Program-made: the position numbers and the translations under genes
Assembly (NCBI GenBank): GCA_963921935.1
Contig: OY998180.1
Span: 40,052,811 to 40,116,810 of the forward strand
Reading direction: 5' to 3'
DNA from: Galeruca laticollis
Taxonomy: Eukaryota; Arthropoda; Insecta; Coleoptera; Chrysomelidae
DNA length: 64,000 bases
The notes under the pieces: model-generated
What the model saw: the letters and a program-made list of their open reading frames with translations, nothing else
Databases searched by the model: none
Told to the model about the DNA's origin: nothing
Part shown: positions 48,403-59,695 of the stretch, piece after piece
How positions within the stretch are numbered: the stretch's first letter is position 1
Layout: every line of letters starts with the position of its first letter

Positions 48403-50193
48403 ATGGAACGACACAGTGCCATCCTGACCTGGGTAACACTCGTTATGTGCGGGCCTCAAACAGCAATTACGTTAATTGCCTACGACTGTTCGAACCCCAA
48501 TACAAACATTACAGTGATCTCCCTAAAAGACGTACAAAAGTGCCCGGAACCCGAGACGACGTACGCGAGTGAAAGCAGGTACATTCAAGTGATTCAACGC
48601 AACGAAATCAAACTACAAAAAGTATGGGCATGCCTAGTAGAAGTAACCAGACTCATGTTTTACTGCGGGATGCACAGCCACACATCTGTAGTCAACGAAG
48701 GGCTGTCCACCTACATGCATAAACTGGGATCTGAAGAATGCAAAGCCATGCATAGATACAAAACAATACAACTGTATCAACAGACAATCGACAATATAAT
48801 CATGAATGGGACTACAACAGCATCAATTAAAATAGGCGGGACTTTAGATAACACCGGAACTTGCAAGGGGACCTTCTACCAAGAGAATGGAAGAAGTTGG
48901 AACGACGTAGTAATAATAGCCACAATCAAAATAACAACAAAAGATTATCTTGCCAGAGTAACTCTCGACACAAATGAAATCCATCTAAAAGAAGGAATAA
49001 CATGCAAATTTACAAATGGGTATTGTTTCGACACGACCACGGGCGAAGAAACCTGGACCAGTTACGAGCCATCCACATGTGAAGATCACCTAAGCCAGCT
49101 ATACAAAGGTTTGGGAAATATAATCCCAAACAGACAAACACAAGAGAAACTGATAGTCATAGAAGAAAAAGACAAAGTTTTCGCCTTAACACTACAGAAG
49201 AAGAACGTACTATGCGGTATCGGAGTTTGGCAAACAGAGCACCCAAGAATTGTCATTGCCCTTGAAGACAACCAAAACCTTCAACCGACAATGCCAATTC
49301 TAGCCCAAAACGTCGATCTCATGAACTACGTAAATAGCAAACTTTTGTATATAGAGCAAGCATATAAAAGTGATGTAAGCATGCTATATACAGACATATT
49401 ACATAGAAGATGCATAATAAAGAGAGACGTACTAAAAAACAGTCTAATAATGGCTCACACACTACCAAACGCAGTTAGTCAATTAATGGAGAACGAACCT
49501 GGTCATATAGGCAGTGTTCTAGGCGAAGTACTATACATAATGAAGTGTACACCAGCCCCAGTTAACCTAAGAAGAACCGAAAAATGCTACAACGAGTTAC
49601 CAATCGAAGTCAACAACGAAACGAAATTCATGGCCCCACTAACCAGAATAATCCAAAATCACGCAGAAGAAATAGACTGTAACAACATGATACCACCACT
49701 ATATTACATTGAAAAGCAATGGTTAGGCTTAAACCCGCACCCCACAATAGCAAACGAACCTAAGATACTCAAACCAGACGACGAAATGGACCTCCACTTT
49801 GGTCCCATCCAGCCATTGGGAGCGAAGGGTCTAAACACACCAGAAGAAATTGATGCAGCGCAAAGAACCCTCACATTGGGAACGGAAAGAAAAGCGGTCG
49901 AAATCATAATCATCCGCAGAGCAGCCGGACTGAACGCCAACAGCCAAGGTTACACAGTGTCAGATATTCTCGATGCAAAGGAAATCAAAAACCTAGCCGA
50001 ATCCACCCTAAAACACACTTGGGAATGGTTCACGGAGATAGGTTCAATAATAAGCGGTATAATTGATATATACTGCACATATCAACTACTAAAATACATA
50101 GTAGACACGATATTAAATGCAATTCGCATCCAGCAGACTGTAGGATGTAGTGTAGCAATGATATGCAGCATATGGGATTCCCTTACGGCATGA
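48403..50193 (+). CDS. Env-like glycoprotein of LTR element (chuvirus-GP-like)
   Basis: An open frame of 596 codons from the preferred start at 48403 (ACCATGG context, directly before a hydrophobic signal-like segment). An upstream in-frame ATG at 48361 would add 14 residues. After the signal-like stretch the mature part begins with AYDCSNPNTNITVISL. Many cysteines and several N-x-S/T sites follow, with a characteristic FYCGMHSHTSVV block near residue 95. A hydrophobic segment (IGSIISGIIDIYCTYQLL) near the C-terminus could be a membrane anchor. By memory of the family, this N-terminal pattern is that of glycoproteins carried by env-bearing insect LTR elements and related to chuvirus glycoproteins. 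Its position after gypsy integrase and before a PPT fits an env gene. Origin by capture is inferred. No lesion is visible in the frame. An overlapping antisense ORF is a shadow. Confidence 0.65.
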   Translation: MERHSAILTWVTLVMCGPQTAITLIAYDCSNPNTNITVISLKDVQKCPEPETTYASESRYIQVIQRNEIKLQKVWACLVEVTRLMFYCGMHSHTSVVNEGLSTYMHKLGSEECKAMHRYKTIQLYQQTIDNIIMNGTTTASIKIGGTLDNTGTCKGTFYQENGRSWNDVVIIATIKITTKDYLARVTLDTNEIHLKEGITCKFTNGYCFDTTTGEETWTSYEPSTCEDHLSQLYKGLGNIIPNRQTQEKLIVIEEKDKVFALTLQKKNVLCGIGVWQTEHPRIVIALEDNQNLQPTMPILAQNVDLMNYVNSKLLYIEQAYKSDVSMLYTDILHRRCIIKRDVLKNSLIMAHTLPNAVSQLMENEPGHIGSVLGEVLYIMKCTPAPVNLRRTEKCYNELPIEVNNETKFMAPLTRIIQNHAEEIDCNNMIPPLYYIEKQWLGLNPHPTIANEPKILKPDDEMDLHFGPIQPLGAKGLNTPEEIDAAQRTLTLGTERKAVEIIIIRRAAGLNANSQGYTVSDILDAKEIKNLAESTLKHTWEWFTEIGSIISGIIDIYCTYQLLKYIVDTILNAIRIQQTVGCSVAMICSIWDSLTA

Positions 50194-50400
50194 GTAATAC
50201 ATTCGAGTGTAAATAATCGGGACCTAGGTCAGGATCAAAACAGTTAAATCGGAACGTGAGTGAGGTCAAGTGCGCGGTACGTAAAAACAAATTATAAGCA
50301 ATATAAAGTTTAGGTTAATGTACTCGCAAAACAAACAATGTTAATATATTAGTTAAGATATAAAAAAGGTGTTGGACCTGAAACGTCACAAGACTTTTAC

Positions 50401-50411
50401 AAGAGGGGAAG
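50401..50411 (+). promoter_or_regulatory. Polypurine tract of env-bearing element
   Basis: AAGAGGGGAAG, an 11-purine run, directly precedes TGATGTAATAAAC, a plausible LTR start. Confidence 0.6.
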
Positions 50412-50740
50412 TGATGTAATAAACACGAGATATGACATAAATTTCAAAAACGCCCTATATAGACAAAGCCTTCTTAAATCAAAATACAAACAGAAATGTG
50501 TTAGTGCAAGGTTAACAAAACATATAAGATTACGATTAGGTCATGCTTGTTTACTATATAAAAAAAAACAATGATATTGAAAACTAACTTTCACACAAGG
50601 TGAAATTTAGAAATAAATAACGAAAAAATGGGAATCGAAAGGAGAGACGGTATCTCTCCTCCGGTGAGGCAAGTCTAAGTATTGACGGGCCCTCACCCCC
50701 CAACAGTGATAGTGTGCAGTTTGTGACTAGTGATATTACA
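50412..50740 (+). repeat. Probable 3' LTR of env-bearing element
   Basis: Begins TGATGTAAT after the PPT and may end ATATTACA at 50740, giving TG...CA termini that are partly inverted. A TATA-like CCTATATAG lies near 50454-50462 and AATAAA-type signals near 50612. No second copy exists in the window, so the 3' boundary is a proposal. Confidence 0.45.
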
Positions 50741-51689
<949 letters not shown>

Positions 51690-51990
51690 TACCCGTCAAA
51701 TAGGACGGACCGACTAAACCTGCACTACGAACTCGGACTTGGCACACTGTATAAGCCCAAGGGGCCCCACGACGTCCTTGATCGCTCGAGCCTGGAACAA
51801 TCCCTCCCTCGAGGTAATCCCGCAGCGAGAATTCCTGGTTCTACAATTTTTGTGCCGCGAGGCACTGGTGACAGCACGCTGCAACGAGTTTGTTCTAGGG
51901 TAGGAGTATACAGTAGGGCCCTTCCGATCACTACAATCAGAGAGAAAGGAAACCGGAGAGATAATACAGGAACCAAACACTTTTCACCGG
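51690..51990. other. GC-rich island of unknown origin
   Basis: About 300 bp of clearly higher GC than both flanks. It includes GGTGACAGCA twice (near 51870 and 51990) and minus-strand ORFs of 83-88 codons in two frames, neither recognisable. It lies immediately downstream of the CACTA-like gene and could be part of that element's subterminal region or a solo LTR. Confidence 0.35.
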
Positions 51991-52052
51991 TGACAGCAGA
52001 ATAAAAATAGGATCTAACATAAATTGATTACACTGAAAAGCAGCGACAATTA

Positions 52053-54418
52053 TTACATTTCTTTATCAGTTTTCAAATTAGTTGGCCATAGGCATGATGT
52101 TTCATTATTTGCATCAGTAATTAACCATGTAAATGGCAAAACAGCCATACGCACAATACCATTTTTAGCTCCATCGGGAAATTCCACCACATAGAAATCT
52201 CTAAAAAACAGTATCAATTATGCATTTTTGTAAACCTTGTGTTACATCCAAAGACCCAAGTGGTTGACAGTTTTTTTAAGAGTTTGAGTAACAAAACATA
52301 CTTAAGTAATAAACAAACCTGTCTAGTCATAATAAATGTAATAGAGGAGAAAATAGCTGGTTATGTCTAGGTAATACTAATCCCTTATAACACACATCAT
52401 TAGCAGTAAATGCTAAACAAATATCTACATTGAATTCAATCACAAACATAAATAACATTGTAGAATCAGTGGGATATAGGGAAAAAGGCTCAACAATTAT
52501 GTATAGTTGATCTTTTTTTTATAAAATATAAGCATTCAGCTATTTGTTGAGATTTTAACATAACCATATTATAAGCTTTGTTTTGGCTCAGCATAATTTT
52601 TTTTTCAGGAAAATATATTTTTTTATAAAAGGGGTAATTTTTATATTTTCTTAGAATCTCATGTTGTTCATATTCAGTATCTGTGATGGTAATTTCTTTA
52701 ACTATTATGGAAACTTACATATCTTTTGGCAAAAGTGTTACCTCATTTTCCATTTCCTTAATTCTCCTAATTATTTGTTGTAAGGGTTGGTTTGGTTTCC
52801 TCAATGCCTTCTTCAACTTTTGAAGGTGGTTTTCGAATGGAAAAGAACTCACTGATTCTAGATTTGCAAACGTTTCTGCCTCATCTGCAAGGTGAATTAA
52901 AGCATGAGTATTGTAAGTACGCATTTCTTTTCCATAATAACGATTTGCATATCTAACAAAAATTATCAGCAAAGATTTAGCATAGTCATTGAAATGTGTG
53001 TTAAGATTTCCAACCAGAAGAATATTAATTGCATATTTTAAAAGTAAAAAATGTGAGTAATTATGGTATGGCAGAAGATCTTTCAATAAAACTGGACCAA
53101 TATATAGAAGAAAATTTCGAAATTCTGTGGCTTTCCATCTGTCAATGTCAGTTATAGTTCCGGGTTTTCTGTTAAATTCAGTAGGCCAGTAGATTTTGAA
53201 ATGTGCAATGCCTCTATCAAAATGTTCTTTATCAAGCCGATATAATCTACTTCCATTTCTCCACACACAGAGAAGACTGACTACACCCAGGCATACACAG
53301 TGCATATAATGTATAGGAAACATGGTTATCATATCAATTGGTAAACTTTCCAAAGGGGATGATGTATCCTGATGATGCTGTTCATCTAATTTCAATTTAA
53401 AACGTTCATTTGTTCTATTTTTTGCATGTAAGTCAAGATAGAGCATCCTTCGATTCTCATACTTTCCCAGTACCTCGCACTTATCACAACCACGGTAACT
53501 GTTATGGCCCTTAATACTTTTCACATATGAACGAGCTGGTGTATCACAACAAAATTAACGAGGAGTTATCGTGTATTCATTTGAATTTATTGTAATTTTA
53601 TTGTGAAATAGTCCAGAAAGAACTTGAACAAAATCATTCAGAAAATCTTTCAAAGGGGGCTTGCCTTTGCCACAATAAATCGCAACAGTAAAGACTATTG
53701 GCTCTGGAACATTTATTTTACACAATGTTGGCCAAAATGATACATTACTGCTTTTATATAGAGGCAATCCATCAATTCCAAAATCTAGATGAAAAGTAGT
53801 ACCCGAAAAATTGTTTCCATACATTTCCAAGTTATGTTCCAACTCAAAATAAAATAAAAAACCCGTCTCCCATTTTCATTACATTAACTTGAACTGGGGT
53901 TCCTAATAACGTTCTTGAATCAAGAGGTAATTCTGTTAGGTCTGGATTTGTAGCAAGAAATGCCAACAATTCATTTAGTGACTGTGAGTTGTATTGTTTT
54001 GGATGGCCCAAGTTTTTAAGAACATTTTGGAATCCTTGGTACAATTTACTACTTTGGTTACATCTTCGTTAAAATTAAATTCATCCCACCCACTATTTGA
54101 TGATGAACTGCTGATATCTGTTACATTAATTTCTCATATCCAATCATCACCTTTAAACTTTCCAATTGTATATTCAGAAGCAGAACTATCAGATACATAA
54201 TTACTCGAGTTAGGAGAAGTTACTTTGGTACCAAAAATTTCATTCGAAGCTTTGTTGATATTTAAAGTTGTTTTCTCAGAATTTACCGCAATATCTCTTC
54301 TTAAATAAGCCTTGTCTATTGTTGTATCTAAATCAGTTCGTGTTAGGAACTGTTTAATTTGTTTTCTAATTTTTCTGTAAGCTGCACTGGAATTATATTT
54401 TTTTAATGTTCTATTCAT
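52053..54418 (-). pseudogene. EnSpm/CACTA-like transposase gene, lightly damaged
   Basis: Minus-strand segments 54134-54418, 53844-54044, 53555-53842 and 52720-53524 together give a protein with LDFGIDGLPLYKSSNVSFWP, then CDTPARSYVKSIKGHNSY with GCDKC, then a DRWKATEFRNFLLYIGP block and SSFPFENHLQKLKKALRK. These resemble animal EnSpm-type transposases. Lesions: a stop near 54125, a frame change near 54045, a one-base deletion in a T-run near 53855, and a single in-frame TAA near 53550. The main exon ends at a perfect donor (GTAAGT, 52718-52713). After a 518-bp intron an acceptor (TTTTTTAG, ending at 52201) joins in phase to a last exon, 52200-52053, reading DFYVVEFPDGAKNG and ending in a stop. 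That exon resembles the N-terminal module of DUF4806-type proteins (inference). Termini of the transposon were not found. Confidence 0.65.
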
Positions 54419-55894
54419 ACTTCCAAGTTTTTCACAGATTTTACCGAATATTCAGAAGCTGGAAGGTGGCGTGAGTTAGTTATAAATCGTGCAAAAAATG
54501 ATATTTAATTGCAATGTCGGCTTTTGTAACGGCAATAACTACGTCAGTGGGTTTTCCCGCGATAACCAACAAAAATCAAAATTATGTAATTATCACAAAA
54601 AAGAACTAATTTAACAGTTAAATGGCCGTAAAATTTCAACCTGGGTTTGCGATAAACAGTGATTTATGATATTCAGCTATAAAATTAACTAAACACTGAA
54701 ATAATTTAGGTTAAAACATTTACTGCAAGAGTTGAGTATAAACTAAGAGTTCAAATTCAAGAATCGGCTACATCCACCAAACAAAGTTATATCACATTTT
54801 ACTAACTTGTCATTAATAAAGTTGATCTCCTCCATGTTTTATAATTTGTAGAACATTTGGGCACTTCACTTTACAGTGAAACTTTCATTACCACAACACA
54901 TCATGTTGAAATGGTTAATGAATGCTTCTTCTTTTATATATTTTGTTTGACGTGTTCTAGGTTCTTAAGCCGTTCATCCATAAAAATATATTTAATTTAA
55001 ACTTCACAAATATTTTTATAAATTCAAAGCAAAATAAAATACAAATAGGTCGACACTGTTTCATGTTTATAGATTTATCGACTCTGGTTTAGCAGAATTT
55101 TGTTCAATAAGAGTTGATAAGGATGAACGCCGGATCGGTTTTACTGGTCCAGCAGTGGATTGGTCATTATCGGTCCACTTGCAACAGTCCGGCAATATGC
55201 CAAGACTAAATATTGTTTGGTATGGAGTAGTAACGGCTGGACGTTAATGGCCCAATACAGAGTAAGTTGTTACCGGCCTGTGTGCAATAGGCCTTCTAGA
55301 GCCTTTAAATGGTCTGCAATTACATGCATTTTCCCGGTAATCCCGTCATTGGCCCGGACTTTTGCCGTCAACGCATTGCTTGTTGGGAGAGATAAGGCGT
55401 TATAGTTTGTAGGTTGTTCAATTTAGTGTATATCTGGGAAGATACGAGTTTGTTTTTTGTTGAAAAAAAAGGAAAACTAAATTTTGAAATTTATTTGATT
55501 TGGAAATTGTACATACTTGTTACTCACATTGGAAAACATTTAAACCATTTAAGAACGTTGATAAAAATTAAATATATTTATCAAATTCAGAAATTTTATT
55601 TCAAAAAGTGACAATTGTCGATTATTGGTGACATACATGTCATTCATACATTGTGAATGTCAAAAAAGTAATTGGATGGTCTTTAAAATCTTTAAAATAC
55701 AGAGTCAAGGATGAAGAACTAAATTAATAACTAACAGATAAATTGGACAATATTTTGAAATTGAATTAAAATTTATATGAGATTTTTATTTGTAATAGCT
55801 AATTGAACCCACCCTGAGAAAAGAGTGACGATCATAATTCGAAACTAGAGTTCATTTTTAATATAATAAACTTTTCATAGCCGGGAATTTTGAC

Positions 55895-55895
<1 letters not shown>
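54419..55895. other. Flank of CACTA-like gene, GC-richer patch at 55070-55400
   Basis: The patch contains repeated GGTCC/CGGCC-type words (GGTTTTACTGGTCCAGCAG, TTATCGGTCCACTTGC) and an 81-codon ORF without motifs. It could be the 5' subterminal or promoter region of the CACTA-like element. The rest is featureless AT-rich DNA. Confidence 0.3.

Positions 55896-55990
<95 letters not shown>
55896..55990. repeat. (TA)n microsatellite
   Basis: TA tract of about 95 bp immediately before the satellite array. Confidence 0.95.
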
Positions 55991-55992
<2 letters not shown>

Positions 55993-55993
<1 letters not shown>

Positions 55994-57350
55994 GATTAAA
56001 GAATAACGCGTGAAATATAAAACGAAAACAGAATTAGCGGGCATATGACGCAAAAGAGGTTACAGAGAATGAGTGGTAACCGTAGACATGCATGTTTCTG
56101 GCTCATTAGCCTTCATCGGTCATAACCAAGAAAAGGTGTACAACTTGGGAGCAAGGATGTTAATTGAAACATGAGAAAACACAAACAACGGATTTCAACA
56201 AGATAACCAAACGCACATTTGCGCCTTCAAATGGAAGATCCCGAGTTTTCAAGACAACAACCAACAGAGACACGGAGGCGTCTATAGCTCTCCTGTCTAA
56301 ACCTTCTGACCCTGGAAATAGACAAATAATCAATGAAAAGATTAAATAATAACGCGTGGAATATAAAACGAAAACAGAATTAGCGGGCATATCACGCAAA
56401 AGAGGTTACAGAGAATGAGTGGTAACCGTAGACATGCATGTTTCTGGCTCATTAGCCTTTATCGGTACGGCATAACCAAGAAAAGGTGTACAACTTGGGA
56501 GCAAGGATGGTAATTGAAACATGAGAAAACACAAACAACGGATTTCAACAAGATAACCAAACGCACATTTGCGCCTTCAAATGGAAGATCCCGAGTTTTC
56601 AAGACAACAACCAACAGAGACACGGAGGCGTCTATAGCTCTCCTGTCTAAACCTTCTGACCCTGGAAATAGACAAATAATCAATGAAAAGATTAAAGAAT
56701 AACGCGTGGAATATAAAACGAAAACAGAATTAGCGGGCATATCACGCAAAAGAGGTTACAGAGAATGAGTGGTAACCGTAGACATGCATGTTTCTGGCTC
56801 ATTAGCCTTCATCGGTACGGCATAACCAAGAAAAGGTGTACAACTTGGGAGCAAGGATGTTAATTGAAACATGAGAAAACACAAACAACGGATTTCAACA
56901 AGATAACCAAACGCACATTTGCGCCTTCAAATGGAAGATCCCGAGTTTTCAAGACAACAACCAACAGAGACACGGAGGCGTCTATAGCTCTCCTGTCTAA
57001 ACCTTCTGACCCTGGAAATAGACAAATAATCAATGAAAAGATTAAAGGATAACGCGTGGAATATAAAACGAAAACAGAATTAGCGGGCATATCACGCAAA
57101 AGAGGTTACAGAGAATGAGTGGTAACCGTAGACATGCATGTTTCTGGCTCATTAGCCTTCATCGGTACGGCATAACCAAGAAAAGGTGTACAACTTGGGA
57201 GCAAGGATGTTAATTGAAGCATGAGAAAACACAAACAACGGATTTCAACAAGATAACCAAACGCACATTTGCGCCTTCAAATGGAAGATCCCGAGTTTTC
57301 AGAAGGTTTAGACAGGAGAGCTATAGACGCCTCCGTGTCTCTGTTGGTTG
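55993..57350 (-). repeat. Satellite array S', four ~350-bp tandem units
   Basis: Units begin AGATTAAAGAATAACGCGTG or a near variant at 55993, 56340, 56690 and 57041, a period of 347-351 bp, and are nearly identical. Each contains TAGACATGCATGTTTCTGGC, ACACGGAGGCGTCTATAGC and a minus-strand ORF of 79-96 codons. The last unit turns over at about 57301, where the next 50 bp are the reverse complement of the unit's own AGACACGGAGGCG region. Shared landmarks relate it to block S at 43-45 kb. Confidence 0.9.
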
Positions 57351-58360
57351 TGATATACATATCACTTCGTACATTCCTCGTTTTTTTGTATTTATTCCAG
57401 TTTTTAGGATTTTTGTTTGTTCATAATTAAAAGAATGGTTCTTGTCAGTTATGTGAGTCGTTAGTGCCGTTTTATTTTTTTTATCGTACTTGTGGTTGTT
57501 AATTCTATTTCCCAGATACTGACTTGTATGTCCTATGTATACACTATCACAATCTTTACAGCGAATCTCATATACTACATGACTTTTTTTGTATTTTGTA
57601 ATTTTTGATTTTAGTTCACTGAAATGTTTGTTTAATAGATTATGTCCCTTGTAGCTAGGTTGTATTTTTCCATGTTTAAAAACGTTATTTATTTTCTCTG
57701 TCAATGTTGGAATATACGGTAGTATTGAAAAGTTGGAGTTTTTTTGTTTGTTTGTTGTAGAGATGGTTGTCGAATTGTAATATTTATGTATTCTTTTTTT
57801 GAAAGCACTATCATTTTTTCGGGGTAGCTGTTTATTTTCAACGGCTGTTTAGCTTTTTCAATCGCCGTATGTCTATATTCAGTATCTGAAAGAATAATTG
57901 CTCTGTCAGGCAGGCCTATAATAGCAGATTTTTTTTGGGATATATGGTGGTGTGAATTGAAATTAATATATCTGCCTGACCAAGTAGATTTGGTATACCA
58001 AGCAGTTTTAATTTCTCCGTTTTTATTATGTATAGTTAAGTCCAAGGAGTTTATTTGATGGTTCTGTTCTGTTTCGATAGTAAACTGTAATTTGTGGTGA
58101 TACTTATTAAATTCTCGTAGCACATTTATCCCTTGGAATGGCTAGAAGGCAATCATCCACGTATATAAAGAGAAAAAGAGGCTTGATGTTCATTTTATTC
58201 ATTACAGTTGTTTCTAGTTCTTCCATGACCAACTGTGCTATTAAAGTTGAAAGAGAATTTCCCATTGCGCAGCCTTCGATTTGTCTATAAAATGTATCTT
58301 TGTATAAAAAATAAGTTGAATTTATTACCAATTTGACAGATTCCAAAAATTCACCCAAAT
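57351..58360 (-). pseudogene. Penelope-like element B, minus copy, 5'-truncated
   Basis: On the minus strand: EGCAMGNSLSTLIAQLVMEE and FIYVDDCLLAIP (58120-58300), then WSGRYINFNSHHHISQKKSA (57940-57985). The GIY-YIG region follows: HVVYEIRCKDCDSVYIGHTS and RINNHKYDKKN (57480-57600). The RT N-terminal half and everything upstream are missing. Frame changes occur near 58110 and 57700. It abuts the satellite array at its 3' end and the plus copy head to head at 58360. Confidence 0.85.
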
Positions 58361-59155
58361 TACAGTTTACTATCGAAACAAAACAGAACCATCAATTGAA
58401 CTTTTTGGACTTACCTATACATAATAAAAACGGAGAAATTGAAACTACTTGGTAAATATCTTAATTTCAATTCACACCATTAATATATCCCAAAAAAAAT
58501 CTGCCATTATAGGCCTTGCTGACAGATCAATTATTCTTTCAGATACTGAATATGGACATACGGCGATTGAAAAAGCTAAACAGACGTTGAAAATAAACAG
58601 CTACCCCGAAAAATGATAAATAGTGTTTTCACAGAAAGAATACATAAATATTACAATTCGACAACCATCTCTACAACAAACAAACAAAAAAACTCCAACT
58701 TTTTATTACTACCGTATATTCCAAAATTGACAGAGAAAATAAATAACGTTTTTAAACATGAAAAAATACAACCTAGATACAAGGGACATAATCTATTAAC
58801 CAAACATTTTAGTAAACTCAAATCAAAAATTCCAAAAGACAAAAAAAGTCATATAGTCTATGAGATTCCTTGTAACGATTGTGATAGTGTATACATAGAA
58901 CAAACATGTCAGTATTTGAAAAATAGAATTAACAGCCACAAGTACGATAAAAAAAATAAAACGGCACTAACGAGTCACATAACTGACAAGAACCATGCTT
59001 TTAATTATGAACAAATAAAAATACTAAAAACTGAAATAAATACAAAAAAAAGAGAAATGTACGAAATGATATGTATACAAAAAAACAAAAATACCGTTAA
59101 TTCCAAAATTGACACAAACAATTTAAGTAAAATCTATTACAATTTAATGAATTGA
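58361..59155 (+). pseudogene. Penelope-like element B, plus copy, 5'-truncated
   Basis: Starts just after the RT YVDD region (the equivalent of the QFTIETEQN segment) and has lesions in its first 250 bp. An open 180-codon segment, 58613-59155, carries LPYIPKLTEKINNVF and the GIY-YIG endonuclease (IVYEIPCNDCDSVYIEQT, RINSHKY), ending in KIYYNLMN. In this copy the GIY-YIG second half reads VYIEQT in place of VYIGQT, replacing a conserved glycine. Confidence 0.85.
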
Positions 59156-59690
59156 TGGAGTAAATATAAATAAAATCCACATCATAGGACAGGATTATTT
59201 TTTTGATTACACATGGGTATAATTTCCATATCCCTTACCAATTTATTCATTGTCCGTTTATGTTGTATGCAACGCAAAATAAAAACAGTGATGGGTATCG
59301 AAGGAAATCAAGTATCAATCATGAAGTCGCTGTTGTGTACGTGAAGTTATTGTATAAATTAATTTTAAATGTGACGTTCCCACTATGTGGATAAAAAAGT
59401 TTTTGTTCCCGATAACTGTAAGTAGAATTTTATTTATTTGAACTTTAGCTGTGTGATTAGGAGTAATTAATGAGCTGTGTGTGTCAATATTAATTTATAT
59501 TGTAGTGTTTTTTGAAAAAGGCTAAAAAATCAGCCGAAACGTTAAATAAAGTATATTAGATGGATCATATTATGTAGTTTGATGAAAGTTTATAATAAGG
59601 ACCGAATCCCAAGAAATTACCAAATAGAAATATATATATAAATTGGTCCAAGAAAAATCCAAATACCTTAAATATATATAGAGCAGGGGT
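59156..59690 (+). repeat. Penelope B pseudo-LTR, copy 1
   Basis: Direct repeat of 62118-62640 with few differences (GGACAGGATTATTTTTTTGA, ATTAATGAGCTGTGTGTGTC, GGACCGAATCCCAAG). It lies between two PLE-B bodies in tandem, as expected for PLE pseudo-LTRs. Confidence 0.88.
59509..59545 (+). ncRNA. Degenerate hammerhead-ribozyme-like motif, PLE-B
   Basis: TTTGAAAAAGGCTAAAAAAT then CAGCCGAAACGTTAAA: a GGCT/AGCC hairpin followed by GAAAC, the same layout as in PLE-A, with the CTGATGA box degraded to TTGAAAA. Confidence 0.35.
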
Positions 59691-59695
59691 GAAAT

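Larger units (their letters stand above)
46350..50740 (+). mobile_element. 5'-truncated env-bearing gypsy-like LTR element
   Basis: From 5' to 3': end of the integrase zinc finger, integrase core and C-terminal domain, a long pol tail, a (TA)n insertion, an env-like glycoprotein gene, a polypurine tract and a probable 3' LTR. Gag, protease, RT and RNase H are absent, so the copy is truncated at about 46350. Base composition is noticeably less AT-rich than the flanks through pol and env. Confidence 0.78.

Noticed and set aside
49086..49271. Minus-strand ORFs opposite the env-like gene (also 49704-49940)
   Set aside because: They are shadows of the long plus-strand frame and carry no motif.
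55993..57350. CRISPR-like regular repeats
   Set aside because: Units are ~350 bp and nearly identical along their length, with no short repeat-spacer alternation, and the sequence is eukaryotic.
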